From the NCBI GenBank assembly GCA_049653045.1, contig JBASFN010000005.1:1-8860 (forward strand): a stretch of DNA of 8,860 nt, given 5' to 3'. Positions within the stretch are counted from its first letter, which is position 1; every line of letters starts with the position of its first letter. Source of the stretch: UBA7657 sp049653045 (lineage in GTDB: Bacteria > Pseudomonadota > Alphaproteobacteria > Micavibrionales > Micavibrionaceae). The position numbers and the translations under genes are program-made. The notes beneath the pieces were generated by a model, which worked only from the letters and a program-made list of their open reading frames with translations, was not told where the DNA came from and did not search any database. Positions 1 to 5,855 of the stretch are shown here, in pieces.

Positions 1-463
1 GAGCATAAGCCATAAGCGCCGCCTGATTATAACGCCGCGCCACCAACCGCCAAAAATGCAAGGGAACAGGCGTCAAAATATCGGCTTCCTCCAAAATCCC
101 TGCGCCCGCATTTTTCAGCCACGGCACAAAAGCCCTGACCGCATGTGTTTTATCGGCATGTTTGAACCCGAGGATAATCCCCCGGCTGCTCTCGCCGTAT
201 TTCAGCGCAGCACGCGCCGATTCATAGGGCGGCCTGTCCTCAAGGCAGGCCGCACACTGTGATTCCGTCTCGACCTCGAAATCGAACGGAAAGCCGCAAA
301 CATTACAGAAAGGCTCGGTAATAAAATCCAAATCAGCCCAGACATCCGGAGCCAGCATCCCTTGATGCTCCACCATCTGGCCGCTGACGACACAGCGCGG
401 GGGGAGGATACCATCCACCGCCCGCCCTGCGACCGCCAAGGCCTTTTTTCTCAGTGTTTGCAT
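1..463 (-). CDS. comF: ComF family protein (partial, runs off left edge)
   Basis: The first 154 residues are present; the C-terminal part, including most of the phosphoribosyltransferase fold, lies beyond the left edge. ComF proteins are amidophosphoribosyltransferase-like proteins. They are linked to DNA uptake in competent bacteria, but their role is unclear in most alphaproteobacteria. Seen here: the family opening LPPRC (residues 20-24), a zinc-type CNVC (53-56) and CAAC (70-73), then a region ending in TPVPLHFWRLVARRYNQAAL (131-150), the typical ComF block before the PRPP-binding loop. The reading frame is open without interruption. The first half of the usual N-terminal zinc ribbon is eroded: C24 is followed by Ser27 where Cys is common, and the second Cys pair is absent (GMLAPDVW, 35-42). 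The ATG at 461-463 fits the family start although no clear Shine-Dalgarno precedes it. The gene is divergent from the 900-residue gene. Family assignment is firm; the function in this organism is not known. Confidence 0.9.
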   Translation of the reverse strand, partial: MQTLRKKALAVAGRAVDGILPPRCVVSGQMVEHQGMLAPDVWADLDFITEPFCNVCGFPFDFEVETESQCAACLEDRPPYESARAALKYGESSRGIILGFKHADKTHAVRAFVPWLKNAGAGILEEADILTPVPLHFWRLVARRYNQAALMAYA

Positions 464-480
464 TCGGGAAAGCCTTTTTT
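441..480. repeat. Short direct repeat GCCTTTTTT flanking the comF start
   Basis: GCCTTTTTT occurs at 441-449 and again at 472-480, 31 bp apart, about three helical turns. One copy lies in the first comF codons and the other just upstream of its start. On the minus strand this reads AAAAAAGGC twice. The repeat is short and could be chance in an A/T-run-rich region. Confidence 0.3.
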
Positions 481-548
481 GTATGATGCCTGTCGCATAC
501 AGGATATAATCTTATAACATATTGTAAACACTGATTTTTATATAGATC
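464..548. promoter_or_regulatory. Divergent promoter region with overlapping inverted repeats
   Basis: This 85-bp AT-rich gap separates the minus-strand comF gene from the plus-strand 900-residue gene. On the plus strand a perfect TATAAT lies at 505-510, but no good -35 is found at 16-18 bp; TTGTAT at 479-484 is 20 bp away. On the minus strand TTTACA (528-523) and TATCCT (506-501) are 16 bp apart and could serve comF. Two inverted repeats overlap the same spot: TGTATG (480-485) with CATACA (496-501), and CCTGT (489-493) with ACAGG (499-503). They would suit an operator, although binding by a regulator is only inferred. Confidence 0.4.
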
Positions 549-3251
549 ATGCCCAACCGCAGCAACGAATATATCGCCGAACAGGAGTCCTATCTCGAAA
601 GACGGGATATGCTTTTAAAGGAAATATCGCCGAATATTATCCGTAAGGCGTGGTTTACCCTCTCGCACCTCTTGCTGGATGAAGGGGCTAAAGTCGTGGA
701 TATGGGGTGCGATGATGGCGCCATGACCTATGCTATGGCGGCCATCAGCCCCAAGGTCAAATTTACAGGGCTGGACAAAAGCAGACGCCAAATTACCAAA
801 GCCCGCGAAAAATATTCCCTGCATAATCTTGAATTCGTCATTGGCGACGTCATCAGCGATATTCTGCCGGTAGAAAGTTTTGACGCCGTTATCAATTCCT
901 ACGTCCTGCACGAAGTTTATTCCGGATCGCGTTATAACGAACGCATCGTCAGCGATACTTTGAAAAAACATTTCGGCCTGCTGAAAAAAGGCGGAACGAT
1001 GTTTATCCGCGATTTCGCAAGACCGCCACCCGGCGAATTTATCCTGATCGAGATGCCCGATACAGATGGAGACGGCGAAACGGTTTCGACAATGTCCGAG
1101 CCTGACCTTCTTTCATGGTATTCCGAACATGCGCGCCCCCGGCAAGATCCCGGATGCCGTGGCTTTTTCCTTGAAGAACTGCCGCCCCGATTTCCGCGCA
1201 CGCGCCTGTTTCGCCTGCCCTATCGCTGGGCGTATGAATTCTTGATGCGGAAAGACAACCGCGCCCACTGGGAATTGGGTCTGGCACAGGAATATACATT
1301 CTACACCCCCCGTGATTTCAACAAAGAATTACGGGCGCTCGGCGCACGCGTGCAATATTCCGGCCCACACTGGGAAGAAGAATTCATTACCCGGAATTTC
1401 GAGGGAAAGTTCAAGCTTTATGCCGATGGTGGCCAACCGCTTGGCCATCCGCCGACTTCCTACATCGCCGTTGCCCATAAAATGCAAGAACGGCGCAGCC
1501 TTTATATCGAAGAACGCCGCCCGACGACGCCAAAAGATACACATTTAAAAATTAACGCCATGAAGGACGAACAGACAGGACGCGTTCTCGACATCGTCAC
1601 ACGCGGAATTGATACGGCCGAAATCATCCCCTACCGCGTCGATGAAAACTGGCAGTTAAAAATATTCTTGCATGACGGTGTAGTACGCAGCATCGCCAAC
1701 GCCGTGCCCCGGAGTGGCGTTAATCTCGATGAACGTCGATGGTCGGGTCACATGATAGAGCCTCTATCACTCGACAATGCCGCCATCCTTGAGATGGAAC
1801 AGGTTGATGTCAAAAATTCAGCCCGCTTTTCACGGGATTATCTTGGATTGATCCCGCGTGTCAGTGCCGTTCTCGAAAAAGGCCCCGATTATTACCCCGC
1901 GCCCGAATATATCGAGGAGCGTGTCTATACCTATTACCTGAATGTTGAGGAAACAAAAAACCAACCCACACCAAAAAAATTCCTCGGCCATACCGAGCGG
2001 TTCCAAGCCAAGGGAGTCTTGCGCGAGATGGATGCACAACAAGTTTTAAATGCCATCACTGTCGGAATGATCCCCAGTGCGCGGCTGGAATTACAGATTT
2101 TATCGCTGTTCGATCACCTGAAACTAAAAGCGGAAAGCTGGGACAGCAAAAACATTACCTTTCACCGATGCGAGGTCACGAAAGACAAAAAATTACACAA
2201 AATGCTCCAGCAATATAAAGGCCAGCGCAATCGGTTCAGAGACGTCAAAGGCCTCGCCGGGGAACTTCGCCCGGTGCGTTCCACCTTTGTTGAAGAGGGG
2301 CAAGCGCGGGGCGCGGTCAGCGGCCTCGCCGCGCAGGATGTGGATTTCATCGTTTTTGACGATAAAACCGTTAATACGGCCATTGTCCTGCCCCTAACCA
2401 AGAACATGAAAGATGAGGTTCTGGCCGGGTTTTTCCTTGAAGACCTGCCAGTTGCCCAAAAGCGCGATTCCCGCACCGTCACCCTAACGGCGCCCAGCTT
2501 CAACCTTCCCCGGAACATCACAAATATTCTGGAGGCTAAAAAATTTATTGCAGATCAGTTTGGAGTTTTCCCGCAAATGGTGTTCAAGATGGGCGAAAGC
2601 TATTACAGCCATCTTGGAATCACGCCGCAAAAAATCCATCCCTTTGCTGTGGCGGCTCCCCCCGGATTTTTTGAAGACAAAAAAACGGGCTTCATGCCGC
2701 CCTATCAGGTTCTCCTGCTGCGGCAAAAACCGAACTTACGGGTGGATATGAATTTCACGGTGCTGGCGCGGCGCGCCTATAGCTACCTGCATGAAGACAT
2801 GAAATTCGAGGCAAAAATCCGCGCCAATCCCGACCTTGTCGAAAAATTCGATCACGGGCGGCCGGAATGGTCTCTCCCGGTTTCCTATCACCATCCTGCG
2901 CCGCTCTCCTCTGAAAAAGAGCTAAAAAAACCGCTCATGCCCGCGCCTGCGGCAACACCCCCTCTTCCTCCGAAAAAACCGCAACCATTCCACGCGGCCA
3001 TCTTGAACGCGCCGCCCCCCATCCCTGAAATGGAAAAAGAACCAATTCCGGAAGCGGTCATCGTCGAAGTTGCGCCTGCCCCCCTGCCTTCAATGGAGTC
3101 TGCGCCCCCTATCCAAGCGGACACACCGAATGCCGAGCCGAATGCCCCAACGGATAGCGCACCAGCCCCGGATCATTTCGAGGAAGACCTCGATGAATAC
3201 CTGCAAGACCTTGAGCAGGAGGAAAAGAACGAACCCCGGCTGGAGCGATGA
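549..3251 (+). CDS. 900-residue fusion: class I SAM methyltransferase, two degenerate Nudix-like domains, proline-rich tail
   Basis: I do not recognise a named family for the whole protein. Residues about 30-160 are a class I methyltransferase with motif I VVDMGCDDG (49-57), acidic GLD (74-76), FDAVINSYVLHE (111-122) and a beta-strand after LLKKGG (144-149). An extension to about residue 310 (EYTFYTPRDF at 248-257, FEGKFKLY at 284-291) probably belongs to it. Residues 338-465 and 588-702 each read like a Nudix fold: a degenerate Nudix box (426-434 and 665-673) and then a YY-containing strand motif (448-464 and 685-701). Both boxes lack the metal-binding glutamates, so hydrolysis is unlikely. 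Residues 775-900 are proline-rich, apparently disordered, and end in an acidic stretch. No signal peptide or membrane segment is visible, so it is probably cytoplasmic. The ATG at 549 has no clear Shine-Dalgarno; Met21 (609) is an alternative start. The stop overlaps the next start as ATGA, so the two genes are probably translationally coupled. The substrate is unknown. Confidence 0.85.
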   Translation: MPNRSNEYIAEQESYLERRDMLLKEISPNIIRKAWFTLSHLLLDEGAKVVDMGCDDGAMTYAMAAISPKVKFTGLDKSRRQITKAREKYSLHNLEFVIGDVISDILPVESFDAVINSYVLHEVYSGSRYNERIVSDTLKKHFGLLKKGGTMFIRDFARPPPGEFILIEMPDTDGDGETVSTMSEPDLLSWYSEHARPRQDPGCRGFFLEELPPRFPRTRLFRLPYRWAYEFLMRKDNRAHWELGLAQEYTFYTPRDFNKELRALGARVQYSGPHWEEEFITRNFEGKFKLYADGGQPLGHPPTSYIAVAHKMQERRSLYIEERRPTTPKDTHLKINAMKDEQTGRVLDIVTRGIDTAEIIPYRVDENWQLKIFLHDGVVRSIANAVPRSGVNLDERRWSGHMIEPLSLDNAAILEMEQVDVKNSARFSRDYLGLIPRVSAVLEKGPDYYPAPEYIEERVYTYYLNVEETKNQPTPKKFLGHTERFQAKGVLREMDAQQVLNAITVGMIPSARLELQILSLFDHLKLKAESWDSKNITFHRCEVTKDKKLHKMLQQYKGQRNRFRDVKGLAGELRPVRSTFVEEGQARGAVSGLAAQDVDFIVFDDKTVNTAIVLPLTKNMKDEVLAGFFLEDLPVAQKRDSRTVTLTAPSFNLPRNITNILEAKKFIADQFGVFPQMVFKMGESYYSHLGITPQKIHPFAVAAPPGFFEDKKTGFMPPYQVLLLRQKPNLRVDMNFTVLARRAYSYLHEDMKFEAKIRANPDLVEKFDHGRPEWSLPVSYHHPAPLSSEKELKKPLMPAPAATPPLPPKKPQPFHAAILNAPPPIPEMEKEPIPEAVIVEVAPAPLPSMESAPPIQADTPNAEPNAPTDSAPAPDHFEEDLDEYLQDLEQEEKNEPRLER

Positions 3252-4141
3252 ATATAGCGACAGAAAATATCCTGATTTTCGACCGGGACAGAGTACGCCA
3301 AAACCGGGCACGAGCACTCAAAAACCTGCCACAGCATTCATTCTTGTTTGATTGGGCAGAGACGCAAATATCGGGACGGCTGGAGGACATTAAAAGAAAT
3401 TTTCCCCGCGCCCTGTTCATGGGGCTTCACGGCAAAAATAATTTCATTATTCCAGACGATAAAATAAAGACCCTGATCGGCACGGGATTGATCCCTTCTG
3501 AAAAAAAATTAAATAGTCCGTTCGTTTGCGCCGATGACGAACTACTGCCTTTCGCGGATAATTCCTTTGATCTTGTTATCAACTCTCTTGGCCTGCACAG
3601 CACGAATGATTTACCCGGCGCGCTTGTGCAAATAAAACGCGCCCTGAAACCTGACGGGCTTTTCATGGCCGCAATGTTTGGCGGGGAAACGCTTTTTGAA
3701 TTGCGACAATCCCTTATGGCCGCCGAGATGGAGACAAGAGGCGGGATTTCCCCTCGCGTTTTTCCGTTTGCCGACAAGCCGCAAGCGGGAAACCTGATGC
3801 AACGCGCCGGATTCGCATTACCCGTTATCGACTCTGAAATTCTAACCGTAACCTATGACAATATGTTCGGATTGCTCAAAGATTTGCGCGGGATGGGCGA
3901 GGGAAATTCCATTCTGGCACGAGATAAAAAATTTCCCGGCCGGAATTTTTTCCACCGCGCCGCCGCACATTACGCCGAAAATTTCAGCGAACATGACGGG
4001 CGCATCCGCGCCACGTTCGAGGTTATTTTTATGATTGGCTGGTCGCCGCATTCATCCCAGCAAAAACCACTCGCCCCCGGCAGCGCAAAAATGCGACTAG
4101 CCGAGGCGCTGGATACGAAAGAAATAAAAGCGGGAGGTTAA
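3248..4141 (+). CDS. NDUFAF5-like methyltransferase-fold protein with eroded SAM loop
   Basis: This 297-residue protein matches the BioC/NDUFAF5 branch of class I methyltransferases. Family landmarks are LLPFADNSFDLVINSLGLH (99-117), NDLPGAL (120-126), LKPDGLFMAAMFGGETLFEL (133-152), GISPRVFPF (166-174), a DLRGMGEGN block (212-220) and FMIGW (261-265). Human NDUFAF5 hydroxylates an arginine of complex I subunit NDUFS7, so a role in NuoB modification or complex I assembly is a reasonable inference. The glycine-rich SAM loop is unusual: the expected DLG-x-G-x-G reads FMGLHGK (57-63), the acidic residue that follows is not obvious, and the family LHW motif reads LHS (116-118). Binding of SAM or an analogue may be weak or lost. 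The ATG overlaps the TGA of the preceding gene; GGAG lies only 2 bp upstream, with AGGAGG further back, so reinitiation is likely. The stop abuts the stop of the opposing gene. Confidence 0.88.
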   Translation: MNIATENILIFDRDRVRQNRARALKNLPQHSFLFDWAETQISGRLEDIKRNFPRALFMGLHGKNNFIIPDDKIKTLIGTGLIPSEKKLNSPFVCADDELLPFADNSFDLVINSLGLHSTNDLPGALVQIKRALKPDGLFMAAMFGGETLFELRQSLMAAEMETRGGISPRVFPFADKPQAGNLMQRAGFALPVIDSEILTVTYDNMFGLLKDLRGMGEGNSILARDKKFPGRNFFHRAAAHYAENFSEHDGRIRATFEVIFMIGWSPHSSQQKPLAPGSAKMRLAEALDTKEIKAGG

Positions 4142-4147
4142 TTAACC
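4136..4147. other. Perfect palindrome joining two opposing stop codons
   Basis: GGTTAATTAACC is a perfect 12-bp palindrome. Its centre holds the TAA of the plus-strand NDUFAF5-like gene (4139-4141) and, directly adjoining, the TAA of the minus-strand 138-residue gene (4144-4142). There is no intergenic space and no stem-loop terminator, so transcripts from the two sides probably run into each other. Confidence 0.8.
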
Positions 4148-4558
4148 CTGCTGTCCGCCACCACCTTCGGGGCGACGATGCATACGGCGTTTCATATTGC
4201 TGGCTCCGCCGCTACCGCCATGCGAGGCGGGGCGATGACCTTGTGGATTTTGTCCGCCGCCAACATTAAAATTCTGGTCATTGTCGGGTTCAAAACGCTG
4301 GCCTTCAAAATCGGCATCACCGCCGGCGCGGCGTCTGGCATCGCGGTGCGGGGGGATCGGAATCGGGTGCTGAGCCATTTCATTGCGTTCGCTCACCGCC
4401 AGTTCAATTTCAAGGCGCGAGGAAACCTTCCTCAGTTCATGGATAGCATCCTGCAATGACTCGCGGGCGGTGGCATTTTTCTGATCACTCCGCCATGCCT
4501 CATACGATTTGAAGCAATTCTCCGATGTTTCCCGCAGACGTTGTTCGATCTCATCCAT
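4142..4558 (-). CDS. Conserved-looking hypothetical protein, 138 aa, helical N-terminus and Gly/Gln/Arg-rich tail
   Basis: Function unknown. Residues 1-62 are charged and probably helical (heptad-like stretch LQDAIHELRKVSSRLEIELA at 35-54), suggesting a short coiled coil or helical bundle. Then comes PIPIPPHR (65-72), which looks like a conserved linker. Residues 73-138 are low complexity, rich in Gly, Asn, Gln, Arg and His, with GGGQNPQG, GGSGGASN and a basic MKRRMHRRP near the end. Such a tail could bind nucleic acid, but this is inference. Helical alphaproteobacterial hypothetical proteins of this type are familiar to me without a known role. No signal peptide or membrane segment is seen. 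The ATG at 4558 is preceded by two ACAGGG motifs that could serve as ribosome binding sites. The gene lies 72 bp downstream of guaC on the same strand, so co-transcription is possible. Confidence 0.8.
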   Translation of the reverse strand: MDEIEQRLRETSENCFKSYEAWRSDQKNATARESLQDAIHELRKVSSRLEIELAVSERNEMAQHPIPIPPHRDARRRAGGDADFEGQRFEPDNDQNFNVGGGQNPQGHRPASHGGSGGASNMKRRMHRRPEGGGGQQG

Positions 4559-4560
4559 TA

Positions 4561-4575
4561 CCCTGTACTCCCTGT
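4561..4575 (-). promoter_or_regulatory. Doubled purine-rich ribosome-binding element
   Basis: Read on the minus strand, ACAGGG occurs twice (4575-4570 and 4566-4561), separated by GAGT-like spacing just before the ATG at 4558. The distal copy with AGGGAG is about 9 bp from the start, a normal Shine-Dalgarno distance; the proximal copy is only 2 bp away and probably too close. This supports the chosen start. Confidence 0.45.
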
Positions 4576-4630
4576 AAATTTGATTGTGGAACGACTGTAG
4601 CCGCCCTCACGTCAAAGCGCAAGTTCCGGA

Positions 4631-5692
4631 TCAGTTGCCACTGCCAAAAATATTATTGATCTGCTGTGTCACGCGGATAAAGGTCGTGCGTTTTGATAAT
4701 TCCTTCAACCGCCTCGCGCCCACATAAGTACAGGTCGAGCGCAACCCGCCCAGAATCTCCTGCAATGTCGGCTCGATGCTGCCGCGATAAGGAATTTTTA
4801 CGGTTTTTCCTTCGCTTGCACGATATTCCGCAACGCCGCCTTTATGTTTTTTCATCGCGGTATCGCTGCTCATGCCGTAAAAACTGAGGTATTTTTTACC
4901 GCCTTCTGTGACAATTTTCTGCTCCGACTCATCATGTCCGGCGAGCATACCGCCCAGCATCACAAAGTCCGAGCCGCCCGCAAAAGCCTTCGCCACGTCG
5001 CCGGGAACCGTGCAGCCACCATCGCCGCAGATCAATCCGCCAAGCCCGTGCGCAGCATCCGCACATTCAATGATAGCCGAGAGCTGTGGATAGCCCACAC
5101 CGGTCATCTTGCGCGTCGTACAAACACTACCCGGCCCGATGCCGACCTTCACAACATCCACGCCGGCCAAAATCAATTCCTCCACCATTTCTCCGGTCAC
5201 GACATTCCCCGCCATGATCGAGATACCTTCCGGCACGGTATCGCGGATGCGTTTTACAAAATCGATGAATTGCTGGCTATAACCGTTCGCCACGTCGATA
5301 CAGATTTTATCTATTCCCTTGCCTTCTTTCTGAGGCTTGGACTTCAAAAATTCTTTTAATTTTTCCTGATCGTCTTTTGCAATGCCGATGCTGTACCAAA
5401 CGGACTCACCGCCATGCTTGCCAAAAAATTTCACGAGGTCTTCGAGTTTATAATGTTTATGCAAGGCGACCGTAAGGCCGTTGCCGTCGTCAATAAACGA
5501 CTTCGCCATAGCGAATGTGCCAACGCCGTCCATGTTCGCGGCAATGACGGGAACGCCTTTATATATCCTCTCGCTCCACTTGAACCGAAGCTCACGAGAG
5601 ACATCAACATCCTTCCGGCTGGCCAACGTCGAACGCTTGGGGCGGATCAGAACATCTTTAAAATCGAGCTTTACGTCTTCTTCTATGCGCAT
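4631..5692 (-). CDS. guaC: GMP reductase
   Basis: GMP reductase converts GMP to IMP and ammonia using NADPH, returning guanine nucleotides to the purine pool in the cytoplasm. The 353-residue sequence follows the E. coli type closely from its opening MRIEEDVKLDFKDVLIRPKR. It shows AANMDGVGTF (51-60), CIDVANGYS (131-139), AGNVVTGEM (161-169) and the catalytic loop GIGPGSVCTTR (184-194). Cys191 is the nucleophile, Thr193 follows it, and Glu294 in ASEGKTV is the likely catalytic glutamate. The nucleotide-binding region is GDGGCTVPGD (223-232), with FVMLGGMLAG (243-252) and FYGMSS (271-276). The family Thr in NMDTVG is Gly56 here. The absence of the long CBS insertion and the GuaC-type opening distinguish it from IMP dehydrogenase. 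The start is supported by AAAGGA about 7 bp upstream. It is divergent from the sigma-like gene. I see no riboswitch in the 163-bp upstream region. Confidence 0.96.
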   Translation of the reverse strand: MRIEEDVKLDFKDVLIRPKRSTLASRKDVDVSRELRFKWSERIYKGVPVIAANMDGVGTFAMAKSFIDDGNGLTVALHKHYKLEDLVKFFGKHGGESVWYSIGIAKDDQEKLKEFLKSKPQKEGKGIDKICIDVANGYSQQFIDFVKRIRDTVPEGISIMAGNVVTGEMVEELILAGVDVVKVGIGPGSVCTTRKMTGVGYPQLSAIIECADAAHGLGGLICGDGGCTVPGDVAKAFAGGSDFVMLGGMLAGHDESEQKIVTEGGKKYLSFYGMSSDTAMKKHKGGVAEYRASEGKTVKIPYRGSIEPTLQEILGGLRSTCTYVGARRLKELSKRTTFIRVTQQINNIFGSGN

Positions 5693-5855
5693 GGGAATTC
5701 CTTTCGGCGGTATTAAAACATGAATGGATCGGCGTTACTATCCGTGCCATCAGCCATTCCACGCGTTTATGCGTGATTTTTCTCCCACGAATTATATTGA
5801 CATAATTTTTACATCCCCCTATAACGCTATAAATATAACCGCATGGGATATAAAA
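5693..5855. promoter_or_regulatory. Divergent guaC / sigma-like intergenic region
   Basis: This 163-bp region holds the guaC ribosome binding site next to 5693 and the strong plus-strand promoter at 5797-5825. Between them is a small inverted repeat, CACGC (5760-5764) and GCGTG (5771-5775), with a 6-bp loop and a T-rich stretch after it. No gene end lies just upstream on the plus strand, so it is more likely an operator than a terminator. A guaC promoter on the minus strand is not clear. The reading frame is open back to an ATG at 5724, but that stretch is better explained as control DNA. Confidence 0.5.
5797..5825 (+). promoter_or_regulatory. Near-consensus sigma-70 promoter of the sigma-like gene
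   Basis: TTGACA at 5797-5802, a 17-bp spacer and TATAAC at 5820-5825: a perfect -35 and a -10 with five of six bases. Transcription would begin near 5832, giving a leader of about 24 nt before the ATG at 5856. An ATG at 5724 would lie well upstream of this transcript, so this promoter decides the start. Confidence 0.75.

Noticed and set aside
2162..2521. Minus-strand open frame inside the 900-residue gene
   Set aside because: No domain or start signal is seen, and the plus-strand frame carries the consistent domain signals.
549..4141. Defence island or toxin-antitoxin system built on the methyltransferase gene
   Set aside because: No restriction, nuclease, helicase or toxin domain is present and the methyltransferase lacks DNA-methylase motifs such as DPPY or NPPY; the neighbours are metabolic or housekeeping.
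4844..5359. 171-codon plus-strand open frame inside guaC
   Set aside because: It is antisense to a clearly conserved enzyme, has no family resemblance and reflects codon bias on the coding strand.
5760..5785. Intrinsic terminator (CACGC / GCGTG stem with T-rich tail)
   Set aside because: The stem is only 5 bp, the T-run is broken, and no plus-strand gene ends just upstream.
5724..5855. N-terminal extension of the sigma-like protein from the ATG at 5724
   Set aside because: The codons overlap a near-consensus promoter and the guaC control region, and the extra residues do not resemble a sigma factor N-terminus.
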